This document shows positions 32,420 to 44,553 of a DNA stretch of 64,000 nucleotides, piece after piece. Source of the DNA: Trichaptum fuscoviolaceum (Eukaryota; Basidiomycota; Agaricomycetes; Hymenochaetales; Trichaptaceae); the NCBI GenBank assembly GCA_910574455.1, contig CAJSYZ010000011.1, positions 1,488,001 to 1,552,000 of the forward strand, in the 5' to 3' direction. A program made the position numbers and the translations under genes. The first letter of the stretch is position 1. The number at the start of each line of letters is the position of its first letter. Below the pieces are notes generated by a model. That model ran no database searches, was not told where the DNA came from, and saw nothing but the letters and a program-made list of their open reading frames with translations.

Positions 32420-35400
32420 ACGTGGTATGCACTGAGGATGAATTTTTTGAATCTGGCACCTTTTATTCGGACTCTTTTTACTATGATGACCCGGTAGTTA
32501 ATTATGAAAAAAACCAACAAAACCATAAAGAAAACGAAGAAAAAACAAAAACAACAAAAATACGTCTTGTAGAATTTTCCTGTGATTTTCCTATCAATGT
32601 ATCGTCTCGTTCTAAATCCCCACTCAATAAAAATATTTATAAAGAAAAAACAACACCGTCCAATGTAGATAGTAATGATTGCTTGTTTTCCTCTTCTTCT
32701 TCTTTTAATATTTCTTCTCAATCCTCGGTGCCAGAGGAGAAACCTAAACCCACGGTCGAAGTCCCACGTCCCAAGCGGAACCGAAGAGACCTTCCTATCC
32801 CTCACACAGCGGCATGGGTAGTGAAGCGTCTTAGGGAGGATAAGCTTGCGGATGCCTTGACGGTATTGCGTGTATGGACCCCTTCTTGTCGGCAAGCAGA
32901 AGTCACACCAGAGCTGGTTCCCCTCATTAACAGTCTTAATCATGAGGAAGCTCTTGCTGCCGTAAGAAGTCTAAAGGGTAATAAACGCTTTATCAGAAAG
33001 ACGGGCACGTCGCAGCTCACGCTGCCGGTATTATTACATCGGTTGGATAATTTGGAAACGGTTAAGGTTAAGGCATTAGTGGATAGCGGATGCACCGGTT
33101 CATGCATTAATCGCGAGTTCGTCGAAGCTCATCATATTCCTACCAAGAAACTACCTATTCCGCTACCAGTCTATAACGCAGATGGGACTCCCAACACAAA
33201 TGGAGCCATTACGGAATATGTAGAGATCAAAATGTCAATCCATGATCACTCAGAGCTAATTGAACTTGCGGTTACCAATCTTGAGAGTACGGATCTCTTC
33301 ATCGGCTATGAATGGCTGAAGCGTCACAATCCAAGCATCGATTGGACAACGGGAGAAATATCCTTTACCCGTTGCCCTGATGATTGTGGCTATATTCCAA
33401 CTCTCGGAACAGTGGAAGATGAACCTGAAGCGGATAAAATTGAGACTCTGGAAGAGGGCGATCGTATATTCTTCTTTGACTGGGAAAAGTACGTCTCTGA
33501 GACACGAGAGAGACGAAATCGGTTGCGAGCTGTAGTACAAGAAGTAGCCGCCGATTTCATTGCAGAATTCCCTACAGTCTTTAGCGAAGAAGAATTCAAT
33601 CACCTCCCAGAACGACGCCCTTGGGACCATGCAATTGAACTCACTCCTGGGTTTGTACCCCGCGATTGCAAGGTCTATCCATTGAGTCTCAAAGAGCGTG
33701 AGGCGCTAGATGAATTTCTAGAAGAAAACCTGCGCTCCGGTCGCATTCGTCCCTCAAAATCTCCTATGGCATCCCCTTTCTTCTTCATTAAAAAGAAAGA
33801 CGGCAAGCTTCGCCCTGTTCAAGATTATCGAGAGCTCAATAAGGGTACAATAAAGAACAAATACCCTTTGCCACTCATTCAAGAGCTCATTGATCTGACA
33901 AAACAGGCAAAGTTCTTCACGAAGCTTGACGTACGATGGGGATACAACAATATTAGGATTAAAGAGGGCGATGAATGGAAGGCTGCATTCCGCACATGGC
34001 GTGGTCTATTTGAACCTACAGTGATGTTCTTTGGCTTGACTAATTCACCGGCGACATTTCAAGGTTTCATGAACGAAATACTCAGAGATCTCATCAATGA
34101 CGGACATGTCATAGTATACTTGGACGATATTCTCATATTCACACAGACGAGAGAGCATCATGATCGTCTTGTGCGACAAGTCCTGGAAATACTTCGAGAA
34201 AACAAACTCTGCCTGAAGCCTGAAAAATGTTTATTCGCACAGTCGAGCATTGAATATCTAGGCCACATCATTGGTAATGGCGAAGTCCGAATGGATCCGG
34301 CAAAGGTAGCAGCAGTTAAAGATTGGCCAGAACCCACGAACAAACATGAGCTACAACAGTTCTTAGGGTTCTGCAATTACTACCGCCGATTCATTTTAGG
34401 ATTTAGTCATGTTGCCAAACCGCTACATGCCTTGACAGGGAAGGTGGAGTGGGAGTGGGGTACCGATCAGAAGGAAGCATTTGATCGTTTAAAGCAACGT
34501 ATCTGTGAGGAACCTGTCCTAGCGGTACCTACAGATAACGATCAATTCTGCATTGAATGTGACTCTTCAAACTTTGCCAACGGCGCTATCTTGTCCCAGT
34601 ACATTAATGGAAAATGGCGTCCAATTGCATTCCGATCTCGTGCACTCAATGCTACAGAGCGCAACTATGAGATTTACGACAAGGAATTACTTGCAATTAT
34701 GGACTCCATTGACGAATGGCGACAATACTTATTGGGTGCTAGACAACCTTTCCAAATCTGGACCGATCATCTTAATCTCCAGTATTTCAAAAAGCCCCAA
34801 AAGTTGAACTATAGACAAGCGCGTTGGGTCACAGAACTTGCAGAATACGACTTCAAATTGTTCCATAAGCCAGGATCTCAGATGACGAAAGCCGACCTTC
34901 TCTCGAGACGAGCAGATCATAAGAGGGGGGAGAATGACAACGTTGACGTCACTTTGCTCAAACCAGAATGGTTCATCAATGAAGTTTTGGTAGAATCTTT
35001 AGATGAAGATTTTGTCAAACGAATCATGAGAGCGAGATCCTCTATGGACAGAGTCGTACGCTTGGCCTTAGCAAACAAGGAAGATCAATGGGAGGCATTG
35101 CCGGATGGGTTAGTACTGCGACAAGGACGCATCTATGTTCCGCGAGACCAGAAACTTCGAGAAGATATCATACGTCCACACCATGATTCTCGAATCGACG
35201 GACATCCAGGACAGTACAAGACAGTAGAACTGATCACTAGGAACTCTGGTGGCCAGGAGTACACTTTGATGTCCGACGATATGTTTCAGGTTGCGACACT
35301 TGTCAGCGTACAAAGCCACATCGAGCAAAACCCAATGCACCTCTAAATCCCAATGAAGTCCCCTCTAGCCCATGGGAGATCGTATCAGTGGATATCATCG

Positions 35401-36530
35401 GCGAATTACCAGAGTCGCAAGGTCACAATGCGATCTGTGTTACAGTTGATCGATTCAGCAAGATGATCCACCTTACGCCAATTGATACATCTCTCACAGC
35501 TGAAGGCATGGCAAAGATTTACCGGGATCAGATCTTCAGATTGCACGGTATTCCACGGAAGTTTATCCATGATCGCGGGCCGCAGTTCGAAGCCAAGTTT
35601 ATGAAGGAACTATACAAACTTGTGGGCATTGAAGCAAACTCGTCAACAGCTTTCCATCCTCAAACCGACGGACAGACAGAACGCATTAACCAAGAAGTTG
35701 AACAATACTTGCGCATCTTCATAAATCATCGTCAGTCGGACTGGGTAGAATGGCTATCCTTGGCAGAATTCGCATACAACAATAGGGAACACTCCTCGAC
35801 GAAGCAGTCACCATTCTTTGTCAATTACGGACGTCATCCGTATACAGGAACTAACCCTCGACGCGAATCCACCAATGAGTCAGCCAAGCAGTTTGCAGAT
35901 AGGATGCAACAGGTTAGAGAGGAAACTCGATTGGCTCTTGAGGAGGCAGCGGCACTCATGAAGCGGTACTATGACCAACGACGCGGACCATCTCAGGAGT
36001 ATAAACCGGGTGACAAAGTCATGTTAGAAGGCGTCAACATATCTTCTACACGACCCATGAAGAAATTAGGCGATAAACGTTATGGACCCTTTGTCATTGA
36101 AAAGAAAGTTGGCAAAGCAGCATATCGTCTGAAACTTCCACCCCATTGGAAGCGACTACATCCGGTTTTCAATGAAGTACTTCTGACGCCATATAAGGAC
36201 CCAGTCTTTCCTTCTCAGCGACGAAAGCCTCCGCCTCCACCAGATCTTGTGAAAGGCGTAGAGGAATGGGAAGTCGAAAAGATTCTCGACTCGCGGGTCT
36301 ATTATGGCAAATTACAGTACTTGGTCCACTGGAAAGGATATCCGGTATCGGAGCGTACTTGGGAACCTGCAGCAAATGTCAAACATGCTCAGGAAGAGGT
36401 CGAAGAATTCCATCGCTTACATCCGGGTGCTCCTCGTACGGTGACACGTACTCGTATGGTCGAACTTCTAGACATCATGGAGAAACGTGAACCCACAGAG
36501 CCTTCTTTGCGGCTGGGACATCCGCCTTAA
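32416..36530 (+). pseudogene. pol: Chromovirus Pol polyprotein, one frameshift
   Basis: Encodes retropepsin (ALVDSGCTG, Asp at about residue 223), reverse transcriptase (VIVYLDDILIFT, Tyr about 568), RNase H (FCIECDSSNFANGAILSQ; YEIYDKELLAI) and integrase. The zinc-binding part of integrase is where the frame breaks: one base appears to be missing near 35,245, ending the first frame at 35,346. The second frame continues with the DDE core (SVDIIGELPES; FIHDRGPQFEAKF; DGQTERINQEVEQYL) and a C-terminal chromodomain (EWEVEKILDSRVYYGKLQYL, then VHWKGYPVSERTWEPAANV, about 36,260-36,410). Chromodomains steer integration to marked chromatin. The N-terminal 100 codons are unusually rich in A and T. 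The lesion may be real or an assembly error. Confidence 0.9.
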
Positions 36531-36542
36531 AGGGGGGGGTTA
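36529..36542 (+). other. Chromovirus polypurine tract
   Basis: AAAGGGGGGGG followed by TTA, directly before the 3' LTR. It primes plus-strand DNA synthesis in this family. Confidence 0.85.
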
Positions 36543-36884
36543 TGTCATGAACTCAATTTCCTTTTCCTTTTATTTTATCTTTTCTTTTCTTTGTCATCAC
36601 TTATGCATTCACGCGTAGTCATCTTCTTTTACTCATCACTGACGCTACTTAGTAATCCATGGAACCTTCTGGCATAGTAGCTTAGTAACGGGGCAGTGCG
36701 ACACAGCCACACCCTACAGTATATAAGTAGACAGCTTCGCTTTTGTTGTACTCTAGCTTTGATCTGATCTAACCTCCGGTTAGCAGTAGCTAATATACTT
36801 CTTTTATCCCTCCACCTTTCTTGCTGAGATTGAGTAGAGGCACAGCCCAGTGGTCGTTGTCGTCGCTGCTAGCTGTCGCTGATA
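36543..36884 (+). repeat. Chromovirus 3' LTR
   Basis: 342 bp, indistinguishable by eye from the 5' LTR and followed by the GAAGG duplication. Confidence 0.93.
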
Positions 36885-37134
36885 GAAGGGGGTGTTCTTG
36901 AAACCGATGGTGGGGGAGTGAGGAGAAAGAGATGGCCGGATTTGGATGGGGTGAAAGCGCATATGCGCTACATCGAATGAACTGCGCGCATTCACGCAGG
37001 AACTTTGATATTAGAATAAGAAGTAAAAATGTATGATTAATGTGAGGATAAAGTAAAGAAAATAACCATCTAGAAGGTATGCTCCTCGCGGGGAGTCAGC
37101 AATTCGAACTCGCAGTAGGAGGACTCGAATATAC

Positions 37135-37903
37135 TGTCAGGCTTGGACCCGATGCATGCCTTGTGGTGTCTTGTCTATCGTAAACAAATGAGATCATGCC
37201 TATCGAGACATGATGTCCTGCGAGATCGAATCTAAGAGCGAAGCAAAGAGAACAGAGACGAGAGACGAGTATAACCAGGATCCGGGGCTTCCGGCATCCG
37301 ACAAAGGTGACCGACGACGAGGGGACTTCGGGGTGCTCCCGCGCAAGGCTCGAGACGTCCGGGTCAAACACAAAAGATAGTCTAGAGCACTAGACAACAA
37401 GCAAGCTAGATTTGGAGACAAGACGAAGGCATGGTGGATCTCGAAAGCCTGGCCACTAGCTAGGCCCAAAGACTTATGATATTCGAGTCAAGGTATCTAT
37501 GTACAAATGCTATGGGTTTATATAGAGAAAGGACAGAGATACCGGGATTCCGGAAGCGTGGGAAAATCGGGGATGCGGGCAATGCGGTAGGCAATGAGGC
37601 CTCACACATGTAAGACTAAGACAGGAATTGGAAAGGAATAACAAAGGAGTGACAGGACATGTGTAGGGGCATTGGTAAATCGGAGTAATGAAGGAGGAAT
37701 GAGGGAAACAGGTGGGGAACATGAGGAAAGACAAGAGGATGAGGGGAAAGAGACTTCGGGAAAGTCCATAAGGTAAGAACCCGGGATAAATCCCGAAAGG
37801 GAATGCCCCGGGATATTTCCCGAGGGCAAGATATCCCGGCGGGATTCGGGGAAATCCCCGGGATGCGCCCCAAAGGGGAAGAGGGATATGTCACGTCGTG
37901 CCA
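37135..37903 (-). repeat. LTR B, shared middle LTR of the array
   Basis: 769 bp, 15 bp shorter than LTRs A and C because of one deletion in the TCCCG cluster near 37,800. The end reads CGTGCCA instead of CGTGACA. It is uninterrupted at the transposon target (GAGACAAGAC) and so represents an empty site. The minus-strand TATA box is near 37,517-37,525. Confidence 0.9.
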
Positions 37904-40277
37904 GTTGCCCCCCCTTAACGGCCGAGCCCCGTCGAGGCCAAGGTCCCGTCTGCGCATATGCAAAGACAACGGGAGTATAGCGTTGTGGACCAATGTTGTG
38001 ATGAGGGAAGATTTGACGGATGTTCCCCAACATATGACGGGGCTGGTTGTTGTCCAAGAGGAAAGGCCACAGATACCATGGAAAGGGTGTGTTTTCTTAG
38101 ATTGCGCAATTCTGCTATGCGCAAGCAAATCTCCTCCGTGGATAAGAGATATGGGCAAGTGAAAGGAAGAACCAGAGTGAGCAACAACAGGTGAAAGTGC
38201 AGCCCGAATGGGGTGTACAGGCGGCAAGCTATCAACTGTCGCTACTACCCCAGCTGTCCCGAAGATGTTGCCGGCGATTGACGAGTTCTGTGTCGATCCC
38301 AGCAAAATTTGAGCAGTAGAGAAGCCCTCGAGAAGATGAAGACGAAGGTGCCCTTAGTTTTGCGAAGGCTTGAATCAAGCCCGAGTTATGGGTAATGTTT
38401 TCGACGGTTCGGGCACGGCAATGGCATGAATGTTGTCCCGAAGATGTTGCCGGCGATTGATGAGTTTTGCATCGATTCAGGCGGGAGTTGGGCGATAGGA
38501 AAGCCCTGAAGCAGACGCAGATGGGGGTGGTTTCGATTTTGTGAAGGCGCGAATCGATCCCAAGTTATGGGCGATCTTTTCGGCCAAAAAGGGGGAAGGT
38601 GTGGTGGTGGTGATGTCGAACCAACAAGACCGCCGTGAGCTCAAAACTCAGCGGATCGGCGCGATTATTGCACGTATGGAAAGGGTGCGACTGGCAGAAG
38701 AGAATGGTGTCTTGCGCGCAGAAATCGGCCCAGTAGTTGCTTCGCAATCGTCGAAGAGAGGTGAAAATGTATAGTGAGGCTGAGGTCTGGCACTGATAAC
38801 AGTCTCAAAGCCACAGATCGTCTCCAACACATTCGAAACTTCGTGAGGTGTGTGTCCTAGTGTAGAACAACGTGTGTACGCAAGGAGATTGGGAACGGAT
38901 CGATGGATGTTGAGGAATGAGGGGGTGACTCAATGCCAAGATGGTGAGCACTAAAAGTGATGTAGAGCGACAAGTACTGCACCGATAGCCCTGAAACTTC
39001 GCCCAACCAATCTACCCAGTTCCACCAACATATCGTCCAAATAAGAGCGGGATCCGATCAGTGGATGTGTTGGAAAGGCGTACAAAAGTAAGGGTTCCAT
39101 AAAGTAGAGGTGGCTGATGGCAATAGATATTGTTTGCTCCATTCGTCCGTTGATGTGAGGTCTGCGCACCATCAGACGCAAGCGTAGACGCTCTGAAGAC
39201 AATACATAGTGGTCGGGCTATGTGGATGAGGGCGACGCCATTCGCGGCCGCCCATTGTTTGCTCCAATCGTCCGCGGGAACTCAACTGGAACTGTGACAG
39301 CGTCGCAGGCATCGCTCGAGATGGCGAACTTCAACCAGGAGACAATGGTGGACTCGGGGAGGGGCCGCGACGCGCTTGAGGGCTTTAGTGCTGCTGTCTC
39401 AGGCTTGAGAGAAGCAGCGAAGTCGTTGTTGGAGGGGTAGGGTTCACTATCCCCCCTCTTATCCGGGGCCTTCGAATGTTGGCGAAGGTGCGGATGTTGA
39501 TGGAGTGCATGCTGCACACTCAAGAGGTTCGTTTGGGGTGGGCGGCTTTGGCAGTGCGGCCAGTGACAAAAAGACTGCGCAAGGCGCGGAGGAGCGTTCG
39601 ACTCTGCGTTGACAGATGATTCTGCGACAGACAAGGACGACTCGCGAAGAGTGGTCCCGTCGTTGCCAATGAATTCAGACAGCCCGGAGGCTGCTGTTTT
39701 CAAAGCATCTGAGGTGTTGCCTGTACCTCCTTGACGAGAACGCACCACCGCCAATTCTCGATTTGAATATCAAGTAGTTCTTCCAGTCCTCAGAAACCAT
39801 TCCCAACAGCATCCAGAGACCATTGGGAATGTCTCAAGCAAATTGCGCGGATTGTTGATGCGGAGGACGTGGATTTCAAGGTGAGAGTTGTCGAAATATG
39901 CGGGGTCGTCGTCTTGCGCGTGTTGCGGGGTCGGAAATAATGAGAATTGCGGGGGGGAAAGTTCAGAAGTTTAAAGAGGAGGGGTAAAAGGAGGTTTTCA
40001 GAGGTTTTTGTTCAAGGTTAAAAGGGAGCAAGGGGGCGATCTCAAAATCGATGGAGGACGATGAAGAGAAAGTGGTGACCGGATTTGGAAATGATGAATG
40101 CGCATATGCGCTACATCGAATGAACTGCGCGCATTCACGCAGGAATTTCAGTATTAGAATTCAGAATAAACCGGATGATTAATGTGAGGATAAAGTAAAG
40201 AAATTAAACCATCTAAAAGGTATGCTCCCCGTAGGGAGTCAGTAATTCGAACTCGCAGTAGGAGGACTCGAATATAC
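37904..40277 (-). mobile_element. Internal region 2 of the LTR array
   Basis: 2,374 bp, homologous to internal region 1 without the chromovirus. No retroviral domain was recognised. The best conserved ORF pair between the copies (39,218-39,754 minus; 39,222-39,440 plus) is Ser/Pro-rich and has no known motif. The stretch next to LTR C repeats the unusual primer-site side of copy 1. Confidence 0.7.
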
Positions 40278-41061
40278 TGTCAGGCTTGGACCCGATGCAT
40301 GCCTTGTGGTGTCTTGTCTATCGTAAACAAATGAGATCATGCCTATCGAGACATGATGTCCTGCGAGATCGAATCTAAGAGCGAAGCAAAGAGAACAGAG
40401 ACGAGAGACGAGTATAACCAGGATCCGGGGCTTCCGGCATCCGACAAGGGTGACCGACGACGAGGGGACTTCGGGGTGCTCCCGCGCAAGGCTCGAGACG
40501 TCCGGGTCAAACACAAAAGATAGTCTAGAGCACTAGACAACAAGCAAGCTAGATTTGGAGACAAGACAAAGACATGGTGGATCTCAAAAGCCTGGCCACT
40601 AGCTAGGCCCAAAGACTTATGATATTCGAGTCAAGGTATCTATGTACAAATGCTATGGGTTTATATAGAGAAAGGACAGAGATACCGGGATTCCGGAAGC
40701 GTGGGAAAATCGGGGATGCGGGCAATGCGGTAGGCAATGAGGCCTCAAACATGTAAGACTAAGACAGGAATTGGAAAGGAATAACAAAGGAGTGACAGGA
40801 CATGTGTAGGGGCATTGGTAAATCGGAGTAATGAAGGAGGAATGAGGGAAACAGGTGGGGAACATGAGGAAAGACAAGAGGATGAGGGGAAAGGGACTTC
40901 GGGAAAGTCCATAAGGTAAGAACCCGGGATAAATCCCGAAAGGGAGAGATCCCGAAGGGGATGCCCCGGGATATTTCCCGAGGGCAAGATATCCCAGCGG
41001 GATTCAGGGAAAGCCCCGGGATGCGCCCCAAAGGGGAAGAGGGATATGTCACGTCGTGACA
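40278..41061 (-). repeat. LTR C, last LTR of the array
   Basis: 784 bp, nearly identical to the rejoined LTR A. It is followed at once by the second CCCAG. It shows the undisturbed transposon target site GAGACAAGACAAAG. The minus-strand TATA box is at about 40,659-40,667. Confidence 0.92.
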
Positions 41062-41066
41062 CCCAG

Positions 41067-41760
41067 TTCTTGATACTCAAGCACACCAACCCCCAAAATG
41101 TCCGCTTTGTTCTTGTGCTACTCTTCAACTGATTTGCCTCCTTCGATGCTCCTGCATAAACTGCTTAGGGTGCTGCTTCCGATGCACTCTGGACGACCGT
41201 CCATCGATTTGTCACTCATCAATCTACGCCTTTGCCTCTGCCGAGCCAGCATATCCTCCGTCACGATTCTTGAGGGGGCTGAATTGCAGGGCAATTAAGT
41301 TGTCAGCTCCACATTGCCAGTATAGCAGAGGCTTTTTCTTCAATCGTAAGCAGGTCTTTTCTTTAACCCTCAATCACATGCTAAACCATAGAGTTAGTGT
41401 ATACCTCGCGTCCATTAGCTTGGACGGCAGTTCCCCTTCCAAAACTGTGAGTTTATTCTTCTTCTGGTTTTGAATACCATTCTCACCCTCAGACGTAGTG
41501 TAGAAAGTTGCCACCCAGATATCACAATCCTGGGTCCAATCTTTCAAGTGGCAAATCGCTTCCGAAAACCGTGAGCATTACTTCTCTTATATACTTGATA
41601 CCATTCTTACCTTTAGATTTAGTGTAGGAAGTTTGCCATTGAGACATTGTCAACTTTGTCTTCATTTGATCTTCAACATCAATCCTGGTATCAATGGCCG
41701 CACTCATGCACCTAAGGTTGCGTCCTCTGAGCAACCTCCTCTATTACTTGCTACTGCTTC
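41067..41760. other. Right flank of the array, no gene recognised
   Basis: Contains two related segments (about 41,430-41,500 and 41,560-41,630), each reading like CCAAAACTGTGAG...ACC followed by a TTAGTGTAG-like end; a third lies near 44,410. They resemble intron-like units, but no reading frame joins them. Confidence 0.4.
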
Positions 41761-44000
41761 CGCCGCAATAGTTACACAGTGTCGGGATCCCCCAGGACCC
41801 CAACATGTCTAAGGCAATCCCGAACAGAATCCCGTATACCAAAACCCAGGATTGCGACCTTGGCTAGATCCCGAAAGGATCACCCGCTCTCTGATCCCGG
41901 AAGAACCTCTGCTTCGCCATGCATTCTCCTGCTAAGAGTTCCACCCCGCTACGACCTCCTCGCCCTCACCCACGTCTCCTTGTCAGTCCCCCGCCTCGTC
42001 CCCGTGTCTCGATCCATCCCTAGCCCGCCTCGTCGTTCCCCCGACTCTAGGATGATCCCCCGCTTGCTCCCCGCTCCCGTCATGCACTGTCCCCCGCCCC
42101 AGCGAACCCCGTACCTCGCCATAGTCCCGAAGTCACTCACCATAGCCACAGCCACAGCCATAGCCTGCCACAGCCATAGCCATAGCCTGCCACAGCCATA
42201 GCCATAGCCATAGCTATCCCGAAACCTCATAGGTTCTCGACTATGCCCGGATACAAGATCCCGGCCTCGCGTCCACAGTCATGAAGTGCAGTTAGGAGAT
42301 AGATCCACTGCGTCCCAAGCCGCCCTCTGTCTGGCCTTGAGTAAGCCAGCACGACAGCGGTCAAGGATTGCTGTCCCGCAATCCTGCCCGGTCATGAACC
42401 CTGCCCTGCGCTCGTCCTGCCGCGGTGCCCTAGCTAACCCCTTTGACATCCCGTGCCTCTCGACCTGCCCTCATTCATCCCTAGCCTGCCCCGCCAGGAA
42501 TCCCGCCTTGCCGCGAACGCTGTCAAGCGTCCCCTCTGACAATCCCGCAACCCACGCTCGTTCCCGGTTGGAGTCCTGTCAAGACTCCCCCCACTTGTCC
42601 CGGTTGGAGTCCCGCCAAACTCCCCCCGCTTGTTTCCCGACTAGAGTCCCGCCAGACTCCCCTGCTTGTTCCCGGTAGAAACCCCGCTCGCTTCCCGGTT
42701 GGAATCCTGCTCCTTTCCCCCGCACGATCCCAGTCGAAATCCCGCTTGTTTCCCGCCTCGCGTCCCGTCGCGAATCTTTGCGCAAATCCCCCGCAGGAAC
42801 CCCGCCTTCGATGACGTCACGATTCCCATCACAACCCCAGCTAAGTCCCCGCTCTGATTCCCGAAAGAATCCCGCTATGATTCCCGATCAAACCCTGTCT
42901 TGATTCCCCGCTTGAATCCCGTCGCGAATCTTGCTGGTTTCCCGTTGTCCACGGGAAACCCCTTAGCTTCCCTGCTCCTCGATGCTAACCCCGTCTTGAG
43001 ATAGCCCCAGGTGATTGGCCTGGCCACGCATGTGCCAGCCAACTAGTCTCGTTAGTAGCGTCCTGTCCCGGCCCGCAGACCACATTCCCGCCACCCCGTG
43101 TGCGGGATTGATCTCATTGTCCGCAAGGACTCGAACCCCGTCCTTAGTCGCCCTGCCCCGCGCGCGCCTCACAATTAGGCTTTGTTACGACATCGAAGCA
43201 CTGGCCTCTTCGAGGTTGGTCCCTGCCAATCCCCAGCGACCCTGATCCACGCCAGAAGTTGCCTGCAACTTATCCCGAGACGATGTAGGCATTACATCCG
43301 CCCCCACGCTCGTTACCCCGCTGCCCGTGCGCCAGCTTGATACCTCGCGCATGATTACATTCCTTTAAGTTCTCTTTGTTTCACTTGACCATGCTTCACG
43401 CTCGTTCCCTTAGATCTTGCCCAGATGTTCCCCGCACCGAATCCCGGTTCCCGGATTCATGTCACTGTATGCGCGGCCTTTGCCCGCAAGATTGTGTAAC
43501 TAGTTAGTTGCACGTTTGTGCATGCCCGTTCCCTGTAGATTCTGCCCAGTAGATAAATACCTGTCGCCACCGTAAGGAGCACTCACTTTTGTCCTCTTGT
43601 TGAGTGCTTCCTTAGGTGTGTTTCCGTCCTGTCTCTAGTGTAGTTTTACAATGCTAACTTGTCGAGTGCTTCCTTAGGGAACCTCCTCCTGATACAGAAG
43701 TGTTGCCTTGAGATCCCGGTTACCCTGAGCTCTCTGCTCCCGTCCTGAGCGCGCCTGCTCTCTGGCTCTCTTGTCTCTGTCTTGTCCCGGATCCTGCTCT
43801 GTGAATCCCGCCTTGAGTCCTGCTCAGAATCCCGCTCTGAGATTCCCGCACAAATCCCAAACAAACCCCGCTCTGAGATTCCCGACAGAACCCCCGCCCT
43901 GAGCTTCCCACGATGATCCCCCGCGTAGATCCCCCGCTCCAGATTTCCTGCTCCTGAAATCCCACTGTGTGATCCCCCGCTCCGCGAACTCTGTGCGTTT
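41760..44000. repeat. TCCCG-rich degenerate repeat tract
   Basis: About 2.2 kb in which AATCCCGC, GATTCCCG, GTCCCGCC and similar words recur every 10-25 bases, almost always in one orientation, with changing spacers. It is densest at 42,480-42,960 and 43,780-43,980. The same word is clustered in the LTRs A-D. Long minus-strand ORFs here (for example 43,646-44,280) are a by-product of the repeat and carry GISER/DSRRDS-like periodic text. Confidence 0.65.
42137..42216. repeat. CCATAG/CCACAG hexamer repeat
   Basis: About 80 bp of imperfect tandem CCATAG and CCACAG units, broken by two CCTG steps. Confidence 0.85.
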
Positions 44001-44553
44001 CCCCGCGCCTCGACTCTGTCTTCCCGCGCCTCGACTCTGCTTTCCCTGCCTCGACTCTGACTCCGTCCCGTCCTCGCCTCAAGCCCCCTTGCGTCTCGCC
44101 CCCGTAGCCCCGCTCCCCGCACAACTCCGTTGGCGTTGTAGCGTCCTTAACGGTTCCCCTTCGCCTTCTCCACTGCCGCGTGCTCTCCCAGGCCTTGCCC
44201 CGGAAGCCGCTAACGCGCCCCGGCCCCCAGGTTCCCCCCAGGTCGTAACACACAGTTCTCTGGCATACGCCTGTCAGCAATCTACATGTGGCCTATTGGG
44301 CTAGCACCACACACCCCGCTGTTCGTCGGTTACCTTCAACAAGGATACCGGCGAGCTCTTTGTGTCATGTCCCTTGTAGCACAATATTTGCTAATGGCTG
44401 CCCCTTTTCAAAACTGTGAGTGCACCTTTCTCTTATTTTGCTTTTACATCCTAACTCCTCGTGGCAGCAACCAAATGGGACCTCAGATCCTTCTTGACCT
44501 CTAACCACTACCTTCCCGATTTGGTCGAGCCCCCCCACTCCCATCGGTTAGGC

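Larger units (their letters stand above)
30292..36889 (+). mobile_element. Ty3/gypsy chromovirus with GAAGG target duplication
   Basis: Element proper is 30,297-36,884, flanked by GAAGG at 30,292-30,296 and 36,885-36,889. Two 342-bp LTRs starting TGTCATG look identical by eye, which implies very recent insertion. Inside are gag (31,259) and pol (32,416), which overlaps the gag stop. Pol order is protease, reverse transcriptase, RNase H, integrase, chromodomain. A polypurine tract (AAAGGGGGGGG, 36,529-36,539) precedes the 3' LTR. A one-base lesion breaks pol near 35,245. Confidence 0.93.
27908..37134 (-). mobile_element. Internal region 1 of the LTR array, interrupted by the chromovirus
   Basis: Two parts, 27,908-30,296 and 36,890-37,134, about 2.6 kb in all. 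It is homologous to internal region 2, but about 29,090-29,480 is largely different from it. No gag, protease, reverse transcriptase or integrase text is found on either strand. A G7 polypurine tract lies next to LTR A. The side next to LTR B (revcomp GTATATTCGAGTCC) does not begin with the usual TGG of a tRNA primer-binding site. Confidence 0.7.
22283..41066 (-). mobile_element. Composite LTR-internal-LTR-internal-LTR array with CCCAG target duplication
   Basis: CCCAG at 22,283-22,287 and again at 41,062-41,066 brackets three copies of one LTR (A, B, C) separated by two internal regions. The LTR begins TGTCAGG and ends CGTGACA on the plus strand. The element runs on the minus strand: read that way, a G7 polypurine tract (revcomp 27,912-27,918) precedes the LTR start TGTCACG, and a TATA box (TATATAAACCC) lies inside each LTR. 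No gag or pol is detectable, so it is a non-autonomous element of the LARD type. LTR A is split by a DNA transposon and internal region 1 by a chromovirus. A shared middle LTR is the expected product of recombination between LTRs of two copies. Confidence 0.85.

Noticed and set aside
27908..41061. Plus-strand orientation of the non-coding LTR element
   Set aside because: In that direction there is no polypurine tract before the 3' LTR. The G7 tract and TATA box fit only the minus strand.
43646..44280. Overlapping minus-strand ORFs with repeating Gly-Ile-Ser-Glu-Arg-like text
   Set aside because: The periodicity comes from the TCCCG words. Two frames are open at once, as expected for a stop-poor repeat rather than a gene.
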